NCBI GenBank assembly: GCA_035525055.1
Contig: DATLEZ010000004.1
Location: forward strand, 1 to 56,586
Length of the DNA: 56,586 bases
Direction: 5' to 3'
Source: DATEEG01 sp035525055
GTDB lineage: Bacteria > Actinomycetota > Acidimicrobiia > Spongiisociales > ZC4RG35
The translations under genes and the position numbers were made by a program. This document shows positions 44,476 to 52,403 of the stretch, piece after piece. Numbering within the stretch: position 1 is the stretch's first letter; every line of letters starts with the position of its first letter. Under the pieces are notes generated by a model, which was given only the letters and a program-made list of their open reading frames with translations, ran no database searches and was not told where the DNA came from.

Positions 44476-44517
44476 ATGAGTGTTCGTCGCATGTCCTGGT
44501 GGTGGCCGACCGACTGA
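44476..44517 (+). CDS. Trp-rich leader peptide of trpS
   Basis: A 13-codon reading frame encodes MSVRRMSWWWPTD and stops. It contains three consecutive TGG codons (44497-44505). ATG 44491 would give MSWWWPTD. Three adjacent Trp codons in so short an ORF, directly followed by mutually exclusive hairpins and a terminator, is the classic layout of a trp attenuator. No Shine-Dalgarno is visible, consistent with leaderless translation. Confidence 0.85.
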   Translation: MSVRRMSWWWPTD

Positions 44518-44576
44518 TTCAGGCCGCCGCATCACGACCATGTTTTCGCCGGAGGCCTCGAGCCTCCGGCCTTTTC
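44501..44576 (+). promoter_or_regulatory. Tryptophan-responsive transcription attenuator
   Basis: Three pairings exclude each other. 1:2 is 44501-44507 (ggtggcc, over the Trp codons) with 44522-44528 (ggccgcc). 2:3, the antiterminator, is 44521-44529 with 44550-44558 (one mismatch). 3:4, the terminator, is 44548-44556 (gccggaggc) with 44562-44570 (gcctccggc), then ctttt. When charged tRNA-Trp is scarce a ribosome stalled on the Trp codons blocks segment 1, 2:3 forms, and trpS is transcribed. Pairings read by eye; the mechanism is established for trp leaders elsewhere. Confidence 0.8.
44548..44576 (+). terminator. Attenuator terminator of trpS
   Basis: A perfect 9-bp stem gccggaggc (44548-44556) / gcctccggc (44562-44570), loop ctcga, followed by ctttt. 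It ends 18 nt before the trpS start codon and is segment 3:4 of the attenuator. Confidence 0.85.
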
Positions 44577-44593
44577 ATATCAGGAGTAGTCAC

Positions 44594-45577
44594 ATGACCG
44601 ATCGCAAACGGGTGTTTTCAGGAATCCAACCGACTGGTGAGCTTCATTTCGGCAACCTCGTCGGGGCACTCGACAACTGGGTCAAGATGCAGAACGACTA
44701 CGAGACCTACTACTGCGTCGTCGATCTACATGCCATGACCGTGCCGTACAACCCCGTCGAGTTGGCGCAGGCCCGGATCGACACGGCCAAGCTCGTGATG
44801 GCGGCCGGAGTCGACCCTGCCCGATCGCTTTTCTACTTCCAGAGCCAGGTGCCCCAACACGCCGAACTCACCTGGATCCTTGGGTCCATCACCGGCATTG
44901 GCCAACTCGAGCGCATGATCCAATACAAGGAGAAGGCGGAACGGGCTGGGCAAAACCTCGGATTGTTGTCATACCCGGTATTGATGGCGGCCGACATCCT
45001 GATGCATCGGGTCCACGCGGTTCCGGTTGGCGACGATCAGACCCAGCACCTCGAACTAACCCGCGATCTGGTTCTCCGTTTCAACTCGCGCTTCGGGGAG
45101 ATCTTCCCGTTACCCGATCGGATCACCCCCGAGCTCGGTGCCAGGGTGATGTCTCTGCAGGACCCTCAGGCGAAAATGTCGAAGTCCGATCCCGATGCCG
45201 CCTCACGGGTCAACCTGCTTGACGAGCCGGATGTCATAAGGAAGAAGATAAAGGCCTCGGTCACCGATTCGGACCGCACGGTCCGGTATGACTGGGAGGA
45301 GAAGCCCGGCATCGCCAATCTCCTCGAGCTGTTCGCATTTAGCACCGGTCGGGCAGTGGCCGAACTCGAGACCGAGTATGCGGAGGCCGGTTATGGAAAG
45401 TTCAAGGAGGCCGTGGCGGAAGCGGTGGTCGAACGCCTCACGCCCATCAGAACCCGTTTCAAAGCCATGGACGACGACGAGGTGGCGAGGCTCATGCAGA
45501 AAGGCGCACTCGACGCCAGAGTCAGGGCGGAGGGCACGATGGTGGCCGTCCGCCGATCCGTGGGACTGGCGGGCTAG
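44594..45577 (+). CDS. trpS: Tryptophan--tRNA ligase
   Basis: A 327-aa class I aminoacyl-tRNA synthetase charging tRNA-Trp. HIGH-like motif in SGIQPTGELHFGNLVGAL, the Trp-specific VPVGDDQTQHLELTRDLVLRF, and the KMSKS loop in DPQAKMSKSDPD. ATG 44594 has aggag 7 nt upstream, and the conserved sequence begins within 10 residues. It is regulated by the attenuator in its leader. The stop codon overlaps that of the convergent histidine kinase in the palindrome gctagc. Confidence 0.97.
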   Translation: MTDRKRVFSGIQPTGELHFGNLVGALDNWVKMQNDYETYYCVVDLHAMTVPYNPVELAQARIDTAKLVMAAGVDPARSLFYFQSQVPQHAELTWILGSITGIGQLERMIQYKEKAERAGQNLGLLSYPVLMAADILMHRVHAVPVGDDQTQHLELTRDLVLRFNSRFGEIFPLPDRITPELGARVMSLQDPQAKMSKSDPDAASRVNLLDEPDVIRKKIKASVTDSDRTVRYDWEEKPGIANLLELFAFSTGRAVAELETEYAEAGYGKFKEAVAEAVVERLTPIRTRFKAMDDDEVARLMQKGALDARVRAEGTMVAVRRSVGLAG

Positions 45578-47289
45578 CCAGCAGCCCGGTCTGGCGCGGA
45601 CCGTCCGATGGCGGAGAGCTCCATTTCTGACTGCAATGCGGCCCGGGCCCTCCCGGGCAGAGTGATGCGGAAGCAGGCTCCCCCGAGGCGCTTGGATCGC
45701 TCGTAGGTCCCGAGGCCGCCGTGGCGCCTCACAACCATGTCAACGATGGCCAGCCCTATCCCGGATCCCGGCACCGTCGAGTTCAACCGGTGGATGCCGC
45801 GCTCAAACTGGTCCCATATCGCCAGCTCGTACTTCCGGGGGACACCATCGCCGTTGTCATGGACCTCGATGACAAGATCATCACCCACGGAGGAAGCCGT
45901 AACCAATACCTGGCCCCCGCCATACCTGATCGCGTTGACGACGAGGTTGGCTATCACCTGCTGAAGTCGATCGGTGTCGAGGTAAGCCGTCAGTCCGGTG
46001 TCGATCTCGACGTCGAGGACGCCCTGGCTCTCCGGTATCGAGTTGAGCGTATCGACGATGAGCTGGTCGAGGTGCACCTCGTTCTCGTGCAGCTGGAGTC
46101 CGCTCGAACTGCGCGCCAGGAGCAAGAGGTCGGCGACGATCCGAGACATGTAGACGGCTTGCTGGTGTACGACGTCGGTGAGTTCAGTCCTCTCCTTGGA
46201 GTCGAGAAACACACGCGGGTCCTTGAGGACGTCAAGAAAGCCGACCAGGGCTGTTAGTGGTGTTCGCAGTTCGTGCGAAACCGATGACACCAGCGCCGAC
46301 CGCTGCAGTTGGACCAATCTCCGGTACTCGCGCAGGGCAACTGCTTGGCGGGCGACTACCAACCCGACCAACACCAGGCCTATCCACAGCAGAACCTGGA
46401 TGCCGGTAGGGATCCCAGACTCCCCGAAGCGCTTGGCGATGAGCCCGATGGCCACCAGCGTGACTCCATATGGAGCAAGCATGGCCCACAACGATTGTCG
46501 ACGGTCGGCATACTCACGTGGCTTGGGCTGACGCCGGATGATGGCGGCAACCATCAGATAGATCACGATGGCCACCAGGAACAGAGTGAAGTTTGGTGCG
46601 GCGTCGGTGAAGTTCTCGCCAATGCCACTGGCAAGAAGGCTCAAGTCAGCGAACGCATGGGCCACCACGCCGACGCCAAACAGGACTATCCGGGGGTCGA
46701 AGCGAGAGTTGGACCGTCGGATCGTGACGATCATCGCCACCACCACCATCGAAGTGTCGAGCAGGGGAAAAGCGACCCCTGCGAACTGTTCCCAGGCAGT
46801 CGCCGAGCGGAGGGACTCTTCAAGGGCCGGGTAGAAGATCACCCAGATCAAGGTGGCCATCGAGAGAGCCCCGATGAGACCATCGAGCAGAACACGCACT
46901 CTGGTGCCGAGCACCGCGCCAACCTGGGGCATGATCGCGAACCCGGCCATCACTGTCGCATAAGCGAAGATGAAGATCAGATCGGGAGGTCCGTAGGTCG
47001 GGGCCGGTGCGATCGAGTTGATCAGGGCGACTACCAGGACACCCGCGGACGCGATGATCATGCCGGTTCCGATCATGCGCCAGGCCAGTCGCTCCCGACC
47101 TTCGTAGATCGAAGTAGCCGAGACGATGACTCCGCCCGCCACCGCGAGACCGATCAGTACGGCGACCGGCGCCACCACCTCTGCTGCCGCGGGATCGATG
47201 GCGCTGACAACTATGCCTATGGCCGCGGCGATGAAGGCGAGGCCCAAAAAGACGTGGCGAAGCCGCAGTGAACGCCTCTTGCCGACCAT
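45574..47289 (-). CDS. Membrane sensor histidine kinase with large multi-helix domain
   Basis: About 571 aa. Residues 10-320 hold ten or so hydrophobic helices in the style of 7TM/MASE-type sensor domains with no extracytoplasmic loop of size. Then HisKA (SALVSSVSHELRTPLTALVGF) and HATPase_c (N-box NLVVNAIRYGGG; G1 VHDNGDGVPRK; G2 GSGIGLAIVDMVVRRHGG). The ligand is unknown. ATG 47289 is preferred (aaggg 10 nt upstream); ATG 47325 would add 12 residues. No response regulator is adjacent. Convergent with trpS. Confidence 0.9.
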   Translation of the reverse strand: MVGKRRSLRLRHVFLGLAFIAAAIGIVVSAIDPAAAEVVAPVAVLIGLAVAGGVIVSATSIYEGRERLAWRMIGTGMIIASAGVLVVALINSIAPAPTYGPPDLIFIFAYATVMAGFAIMPQVGAVLGTRVRVLLDGLIGALSMATLIWVIFYPALEESLRSATAWEQFAGVAFPLLDTSMVVVAMIVTIRRSNSRFDPRIVLFGVGVVAHAFADLSLLASGIGENFTDAAPNFTLFLVAIVIYLMVAAIIRRQPKPREYADRRQSLWAMLAPYGVTLVAIGLIAKRFGESGIPTGIQVLLWIGLVLVGLVVARQAVALREYRRLVQLQRSALVSSVSHELRTPLTALVGFLDVLKDPRVFLDSKERTELTDVVHQQAVYMSRIVADLLLLARSSSGLQLHENEVHLDQLIVDTLNSIPESQGVLDVEIDTGLTAYLDTDRLQQVIANLVVNAIRYGGGQVLVTASSVGDDLVIEVHDNGDGVPRKYELAIWDQFERGIHRLNSTVPGSGIGLAIVDMVVRRHGGLGTYERSKRLGGACFRITLPGRARAALQSEMELSAIGRSAPDRAAG

Positions 47290-47382
47290 GCCGACAGAGC
47301 CCTTAACAACGGTCGCGGAGGGCATGCTGCTTTATCGGTCGGCAACGAGGCCGAGAGAAGCAGATTCAGCTCTGGAAGAGGA

Positions 47383-48660
47383 TCATGAGGCCTCCGCCCT
47401 CTTCATGGCACGGTCGGAGATATCGAAGAGAATCTCGGGCGGGCCGGCAATGGCCCTGAAATGGCGAGCCAGGGACCCGATCATGGCCTCTATCTGATGG
47501 TCGGTGTGGTAGACGGTATGGGTGACCCGCAGCCCGGCCTGACCTACCGGGACTACCGGAAAAGCAGAAACATTCAGATAGAACCCGTCATCCATCATGC
47601 GCCGGCACAGTTCGAAGGCCTGCTCGGACCCACCGATTCTCACGAACCAGAGCGGCGTGGCATCGGTGTTGACCACAGGAAGATCCGCCGCCAAGAGGCC
47701 GGCCCTCATCACCTTGATCTGATGGTCGAGAACGGCCTGTCTCTCCTCCAACTCGGGCGACAGGTGAATATCGGCCGAGGCAATCGCGGCTCCCAATTGG
47801 GCAGGGTGGAGCGGACCCGAGAAGACCATGGTCCCGCCCGACATCTGCACTCGCTCGGCCATCGCCTTGTCGGGAAAAGCCAGAGCGGCGCCTCCCGCGC
47901 CGAATGACTTGGCGAGAGAGACGGCGACAACCAGGCGAGGGTGCCAGGGGACAGCATCGAGTACCCAGCCTCGTCCATTGATCCCCTTCCATCCGAAACC
48001 GTGGGCGTCATCGAAATAGGCGTGGAGGTTTTCGTGCCGATCGACCAGGTCCATAACCCGGGCCACCGGCGCCGCGTCACCCAACATCGAATAGACCCCG
48101 TCGGCGATGTACCAAACCTGGTCGAAGCGGCTACAGGCCTCCTCGACCGCGGCGGTCAACAGTTCCATGTCGTTGTGGGCGACGGGATTCACCGGAATGC
48201 CCTCGGCCATCAGGATCTGGGTCGCCAGGTGAACCGTGGAGTGCGCTTGGGAGTCGACGAGCACGGCGTCGCCATCACCGATCAGGATGGGGAGGGCAGC
48301 AAGGTGCCCAAGGGTGGTCGTCGCTGGCACGACGACATGAGCATGGAAGATCCGCCGTAGGCGCTCCTCGAGTTCTGTATAGAGACCGATCGAGGTGTAA
48401 GCAGGCGACGAGGAGAACACCGGGCCAAAGCAGTCGATGGCGTCCTTGGCGGCGGCCTTGAGCCTGGGGTCGGTGTTGAGACCCATGTAGGCGCAAGAAC
48501 CGAAGTTCACCATGCGCCTGCCACCGATCGTCAGCCAGGCTCCATCGAGGTTGCGGTCTTCCACCCGCAGTGCCGAGAGTCCGCGTTGTTGAGACGCCCG
48601 GGCATTTCTTTCGAATAGCGTGAGGAGCCGTTCGTGGCGCGAGGCCTTGCCAGTTCGCAT
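47383..48660 (-). CDS. Alpha-oxoamine synthase-family PLP enzyme
   Basis: A 425-aa fold-type I PLP protein of the AOS group (BioF, Kbl, serine palmitoyltransferase, CqsA/LqsA), which condense an amino acid with an acyl-CoA. Visible: NFGSCAYMGL (family NYLGL equivalent), DSQAHSTVHLA (PLP-stacking His), YFDDAHGFGWKG (PLP-N1 Asp and His) and the Schiff-base Lys in VSLAKSFGAGGAALAF. GSCAYMGL and the QAHSTV loop differ from BioF, so biotin synthesis should not be assumed; a lipid or signal-molecule role is possible. ATG 48660 has ggaagg upstream. Divergent from the cimA leader. Confidence 0.82.
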   Translation of the reverse strand: MRTGKASRHERLLTLFERNARASQQRGLSALRVEDRNLDGAWLTIGGRRMVNFGSCAYMGLNTDPRLKAAAKDAIDCFGPVFSSSPAYTSIGLYTELEERLRRIFHAHVVVPATTTLGHLAALPILIGDGDAVLVDSQAHSTVHLATQILMAEGIPVNPVAHNDMELLTAAVEEACSRFDQVWYIADGVYSMLGDAAPVARVMDLVDRHENLHAYFDDAHGFGWKGINGRGWVLDAVPWHPRLVVAVSLAKSFGAGGAALAFPDKAMAERVQMSGGTMVFSGPLHPAQLGAAIASADIHLSPELEERQAVLDHQIKVMRAGLLAADLPVVNTDATPLWFVRIGGSEQAFELCRRMMDDGFYLNVSAFPVVPVGQAGLRVTHTVYHTDHQIEAMIGSLARHFRAIAGPPEILFDISDRAMKRAEAS

Positions 48661-48862
48661 GAGCGAGCCTTCCTAATTGGGGAAGGACCAACGCCCAAGT
48701 CCTCTGAGGCGCAAACCGCCGCGCGCCACTCTAAAAAGAAGGACCTTCCGATTCGCTTCAACCTTATACGTGGCCCCAGCCAGAAGCAACGATTTGATTT
48801 CGCGGGGCTATTGACTCGAAGGGGATACGACCGACCCGCTACCCGAATCGACTCCGTGGACA

Positions 48863-48891
48863 TTGACTCTGCGACGGTCTGCGACGATACT
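48863..48891 (+). promoter_or_regulatory. Promoter of the cimA leader transcript
   Basis: TTGACT (48863-48868), 17-nt spacer, GATACT (48886-48891). The expected transcription start, about 48898-48900, lies only 2-4 nt before the leader-peptide ATG, so the leader peptide is translated from a nearly leaderless mRNA. Confidence 0.75.
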
Positions 48892-48901
48892 TCCGGACAC
48901 T

Positions 48902-48934
48902 ATGATTCTCACCGTCATCATCATTATCAACTAG
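48902..48934 (+). CDS. Ile-rich leader peptide of cimA
   Basis: A 10-codon reading frame encodes MILTVIIIIN and then TAG. Five of ten residues are Ile, with Leu and Val as well. It is followed immediately by a 10-bp hairpin and then a terminator, and the gene downstream makes an isoleucine precursor. This is the expected composition for a branched-chain amino-acid attenuator. Confidence 0.88.
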   Translation: MILTVIIIIN

Positions 48935-48991
48935 GCGCACGCCACAAAACGGCGTGTGCCCGAGACCCTTCGCCCCGGCGGAGGGTTTTTT
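48934..48991 (+). promoter_or_regulatory. Isoleucine-responsive attenuator region of cimA
   Basis: Hairpin A pairs ggcgcacgcc (48934-48943) with ggcgtgtgcc (48951-48960; one G-U) around a 7-nt loop, starting on the leader stop codon. Hairpin B is the terminator at 48965-48991. A ribosome stalled on the Ile run would cover or release hairpin A and so influence hairpin B. A convincing antiterminator pairing was not resolved by eye (only ggcg 48951-48954 with cgcc 48971-48974), so the switching detail is inference. Confidence 0.7.
48965..48991 (+). terminator. Attenuator terminator of cimA
   Basis: acccttcgcc (48965-48974) pairs with ggcggagggt (48977-48986), the innermost pairs opening to form the loop, followed by a run of T to 48991. 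It ends 33 nt before the cimA ATG. Confidence 0.85.
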
Positions 48992-49024
48992 GTTGCCCCT
49001 CCCTTCCAGAGAAAAGGCCCACTG

Positions 49025-50620
49025 ATGGAGTCCCCCACAAGTAAATCCCTCGAGATCTACGACACGACGCTTAGAGACGGATCTCAGCAGGAGGGAATCT
49101 CCCTGACCGTCGGGGACAAGCTTCAGATCGCAAGGCTGCTGGATGAACTGGGGGTTGATTACATCGAGGGCGGGTGGCCCGGAGCCTTGCCGAAAGACGA
49201 CGAGTTCTTCTCACGGGCCCGGAAGGAAATCGAGTTTCGCAATGCCGCGCTGGTGTCTTTTGGCTCGACGAGAAGGCCGGCCAGCCGTGCCGCGGCCGAT
49301 CCACAGCTGGAAGCACTCCTGGCGTCGGAGACAGAGATCATCTGCATCGTCGGCAAGTCATGGGACTACCACGTATTGGAGGCGCTCCGGACCGACCTCG
49401 ACGATGGGGTCCGAATGGTCGGTGAGTCAATTGAGTATCTGCGCAGTCACGATCGTCGGGTTTTCTTCGACGCCGAACACTTTTTCGATGGATACCGGAC
49501 CAATCCGGTGTACGCGCTACGTGTCATCAGGACTGCCCATGAGGCCGGGGCTGAGCGTCTCGTCCTGTGCGACACCAACGGCGGCAACCTTCCCCGCCAG
49601 ATCGTCAATGTCATCAACGAAGTGGCAGCCGCCATCCCCGGTTCTGAGATCGGGGTTCACTTTCACAACGACGCCGGGTGCGCGGTGGCATCTTCCCTGG
49701 CTGCCGTCGAAGCCGGCGTGCGCCAGATCCAGGGCTGTGTGAATGGCTACGGAGAGCGCACCGGCAATGCTGATCTTTCGAGCATCCTGCCTGACCTGGT
49801 GCTGAAAATGGATCGGCCGGTCCTCTCCAGCCTCCAACTCGGACAGCTGGCACCGATCTCCCACCACATCGCCGAGATCGTCAACATCACCCTTGACCCC
49901 CATCGCCCCTATGTCGGCGGTTCGGCTTTTACGCACAAGGCGGGCCTTCATACCTCGGCCATCGCCCGCCGGCCCGACGCCTACGAGCACGTCCCTCCGG
50001 GATCGATCGGCAATCGGACCAGGATGGTGGTATCCGAACAGGCGGGCAGAGCGTCGGTCCTCTCGAAGTCATCCGAGTTCGGCCTCGACCTCACTGATGC
50101 CCAGGCCCGCCAGATCCTCGAGAGGGTCAAGGAGCTCGAACATGTGGGCTACCAGTTCGAAGCGGCCGATGGCTCATTCGAGCTTCTGGTCAGAAAAGAG
50201 CTCGGCTGGGAGCAGCCGTTCTTCTCGGTGGAGTCGTTCAGTGCCTTCGTGGAGCGACGGCCCGACCGGTCGGTGGCTGCCGCAGCGACGGTGAATGTCA
50301 TCGTCGGGACGGATCGCAAGGTCTCGACCGGCGACGGCAACGGTCCGGTCAACGCCCTCGACCAGGCGCTCCGGGCGGCCCTCAGGGACACCTACCCGGC
50401 AGTGGATCAACTCCGGCTCACCGATTATCGCGTGCGGGTGCTCGACTCGTCTGACGGAACCGGCGCCAGGGTCAGGGTCTTAATCGAGACCTCCGGACCG
50501 GAGAGCTCGTGGAACACGATCGGGGTGCACGACAACGTGATCGAGGCCTCGTGGGAGGCCCTGCTCGAAGGCCTGATCGTCGGTCTGCTCAGGAGCGAAG
50601 AATTGGCCAAAGAGACCTAA
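49025..50620 (+). CDS. cimA: Citramalate synthase
   Basis: A 531-aa DRE-TIM enzyme making (R)-citramalate from pyruvate and acetyl-CoA, the threonine-independent entry to isoleucine synthesis. The N-terminus IYDTTLRDGSQQEGISLTV carries the DRE-type metal/substrate site; then DYIEGGWPGALPKDDEFF (CimA rather than LeuA-like), VLCDTNGGNLP, GVHFHNDAGCAVA (metal HxH), GCVNGYGERTGNADL, and the C-terminal LeuA_dimer regulatory domain that senses isoleucine. ATG 49025 is the conserved start. The Ile-rich attenuator upstream independently supports the assignment. Confidence 0.95.
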   Translation: MESPTSKSLEIYDTTLRDGSQQEGISLTVGDKLQIARLLDELGVDYIEGGWPGALPKDDEFFSRARKEIEFRNAALVSFGSTRRPASRAAADPQLEALLASETEIICIVGKSWDYHVLEALRTDLDDGVRMVGESIEYLRSHDRRVFFDAEHFFDGYRTNPVYALRVIRTAHEAGAERLVLCDTNGGNLPRQIVNVINEVAAAIPGSEIGVHFHNDAGCAVASSLAAVEAGVRQIQGCVNGYGERTGNADLSSILPDLVLKMDRPVLSSLQLGQLAPISHHIAEIVNITLDPHRPYVGGSAFTHKAGLHTSAIARRPDAYEHVPPGSIGNRTRMVVSEQAGRASVLSKSSEFGLDLTDAQARQILERVKELEHVGYQFEAADGSFELLVRKELGWEQPFFSVESFSAFVERRPDRSVAAAATVNVIVGTDRKVSTGDGNGPVNALDQALRAALRDTYPAVDQLRLTDYRVRVLDSSDGTGARVRVLIETSGPESSWNTIGVHDNVIEASWEALLEGLIVGLLRSEELAKET

Positions 50621-50676
50621 CCTCACAGGGAGTGGCGGGTTGTCACCGCGGGTGACCTACGACTAGGCTAGAGGTT

Positions 50677-51282
50677 GTGGGCGCCGCCCTTTTTTTCTCC
50701 TTTGATTTCGTATCCCTGGTCATCGGGGTGGCAGTTGGTGTGCTCGCTGCCTTCGCAGCGTGGAAGCTGCGTTTCTCCAAGGATCGTGAACAGACGCGGG
50801 ATTTAAATACTCGACTGACCTCCCAGAGCTATCAGCTCGACCGAGCAAGGCAAGAGCTAGCCGATACAAAAGCGGGTGTGGCTCGCATGCTCGCCGACCG
50901 CTACGAAAATTTCACCGCCGGTGCGAACGGCGCCGACGAGGGACTCGACTCGACGGACTCGGATCCCCTCAGATTGACGATGGTTGCCGGCATCGGACCA
51001 AAGCTGGCGATCACGCTGGCCAGCTACGGAGTCACCGACCTGATCCGTTTGGCCTCGCTCTCGGAACAGCAGATGACCGTCATCGAGTCCAGCGCCCCGT
51101 CCCTCGCTGATCGAATGAGTCGCGAGGGTTGGAAGCAGCAAGCCCTACGCCTGCTCGAACTGCCTCCGGTTGAATCACTACCCGACAGCAACGAAACGGC
51201 TTCTATCGAGTCATATGACTGGACAAGCTTCCGAGAGCGCTCCCATCCTCCAGCCAACGGCTCGTCGGGTTTGCGCCACTAG
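50677..51282 (+). CDS. Membrane-anchored helix-hairpin-helix protein
   Basis: A 201-aa protein: transmembrane helix (about residues 11-29), probable coiled coil (36-70), then a helix-hairpin-helix segment MVAGIGPKLAITLASYGVTDLIRLASLS (here split for length: GIGPKL at about 105-110) like those of RuvA, DisA and NAD ligase, and an acidic/polar tail. HhH domains bind DNA backbone without sequence preference, so tethering of DNA to the membrane is possible but unproven. GTG 50677 start. The stop shares the ctag palindrome with the convergent NUDIX gene. Confidence 0.75.
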   Translation: MGAALFFSFDFVSLVIGVAVGVLAAFAAWKLRFSKDREQTRDLNTRLTSQSYQLDRARQELADTKAGVARMLADRYENFTAGANGADEGLDSTDSDPLRLTMVAGIGPKLAITLASYGVTDLIRLASLSEQQMTVIESSAPSLADRMSREGWKQQALRLLELPPVESLPDSNETASIESYDWTSFRERSHPPANGSSGLRH

Positions 51283-51809
51283 TCCTCCATTCCCAGGAGC
51301 TGTCGCATCATCCGGGCAGTTGCCCCCCACAATATTTCTCCCTCGAGGTCGTAGAACCACACCGAGCGGCCCTGCCACAGTTCGAATCGCCAGCGATCGG
51401 GTTCGGCGAGATCCGCCAACCGGGGCTCTAGCACCATCGCCACCTCTCGCTCCGATGGGACCAACGCGGGAACCCCGCGCAGCCGACCAACCACCGGGAC
51501 AACGAGCAGCGAGAACTCCACGGTGTGGATGGCCGGGAGGAAACCGAGGACATTGACGTCGCCGGCGGGGATGCCCACCTCCTCGTAGGCCTCTCTCAGG
51601 GCAGTATCGATTGGACCCGAGTCAGTGGGATCGGGGCGACCACCCGGGAAGGCGATGTGGCCGGCATGGGTCGGCATCGTGTCGGGGCGTTTGGTGAGCA
51701 CTACCCGGATGTCGCCAGCCGCATCCTCGTAAAGAGGCACCAGCACCGCCGCGAGAGGTATATCCCCGGGCGGCGGAGAGTCGGCGATGACATGCAAGCC
51801 TTCCCACAT
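51279..51809 (-). CDS. CoA pyrophosphatase-type NUDIX hydrolase
   Basis: A 176-aa NUDIX protein. The UPF0035 signature precedes the box (LTKRPDTMPTHAGHIAFPGG), and the NUDIX box is GGRPDPTDSGPIDTALREAYEEVGI in form GX5EX7REUXEEXGU (a Pro/Asp substitution at the first E position is seen as DPTDSGPID, the catalytic REAYEEVG is intact). This group hydrolyses CoA and acyl-CoA to phosphopantetheine and 3',5'-ADP. ATG 51809 lies 6 nt from a TAACGT -10, suggesting a leaderless mRNA. Divergent from the GNAT gene by 27 bp. Confidence 0.88.
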   Translation of the reverse strand: MWEGLHVIADSPPPGDIPLAAVLVPLYEDAAGDIRVVLTKRPDTMPTHAGHIAFPGGRPDPTDSGPIDTALREAYEEVGIPAGDVNVLGFLPAIHTVEFSLLVVPVVGRLRGVPALVPSEREVAMVLEPRLADLAEPDRWRFELWQGRSVWFYDLEGEILWGATARMMRQLLGMED

Positions 51810-51817
51810 CGGGCCAC

Positions 51818-51827
51818 GTTATAGGCT
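51818..51827. promoter_or_regulatory. Overlapping divergent -10 boxes (NUDIX and GNAT)
   Basis: In the 27-bp gap the sequence gttataggct gives TAACGT/TATAAC on the minus strand, 6 nt before the NUDIX ATG, and TATAGG/TAGGCT on the plus strand, 9 nt before the GNAT ATG. RNA polymerase could serve only one gene at a time. Confidence 0.5.
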
Positions 51828-51836
51828 GGCGGTCGC

Positions 51837-52403
51837 ATGCCTCCGGACCGCCTAGTGACCGAACGGCTCATCCTCAGGCGCTTCAACCGACGGGACGTTG
51901 GCCCGTTGGCCGACGCCGTCCATGATTCACTTGCCGCCCTCAACGAGTGGCTGCCCTGGGCCCATCCTGGCTATCGACGGGAGGATGCCGCCAACTATGT
52001 CCGTGACAGCCTCGAGGCGTGGAAGGACGGCCGGGCCCACGACTACGCCATCCGTCGCAAGAACGACATCCGCCGGCATTTGGGGAACATATCGATCTGG
52101 CCCGTCTCACGGCTGACCCGAACGGGAGAGATCGGCTACTGGATTCGCTCCGACAACACCGCCAAGGGCCTAGCGACCGAAGCCACCGCGGCGGTGGTGC
52201 GGGTGGGTTTCGAGGACCTCGGCTATCACAAGCTGATCTTGCGGATCGCCATCGGCAACAAGCCTTCGGAGAGGGTCGCCGAGAAACTCGGCTTCAGCCG
52301 GGAGGGTGTGCTGCGCGAGGAACTCCTGATCAGGGGCCGCTGGGTCGACCACACCCTCTTCTCGATGCTCGACCGCGAATACCCCGAAGGAGCCGAGACC
52401 TGA
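51837..52403 (+). CDS. GNAT acetyltransferase, RimJ/RimL type
   Basis: A 188-aa protein beginning RLVTERLILRRFNRRDVGPLADAV, the RimJ/RimL pattern, with GEIGYWIRSDNTAKGLATEATAAVVRVGFEDLGYHKLILRI (acetyl-CoA pyrophosphate loop GLATEA) and NKPSERVAEKLGFSREGVLREE. It transfers acetyl from acetyl-CoA to an N-terminal amine of a protein or to a small molecule; the substrate cannot be predicted. Leaderless start at ATG 51837 is likely. Confidence 0.88.
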   Translation: MPPDRLVTERLILRRFNRRDVGPLADAVHDSLAALNEWLPWAHPGYRREDAANYVRDSLEAWKDGRAHDYAIRRKNDIRRHLGNISIWPVSRLTRTGEIGYWIRSDNTAKGLATEATAAVVRVGFEDLGYHKLILRIAIGNKPSERVAEKLGFSREGVLREELLIRGRWVDHTLFSMLDREYPEGAET

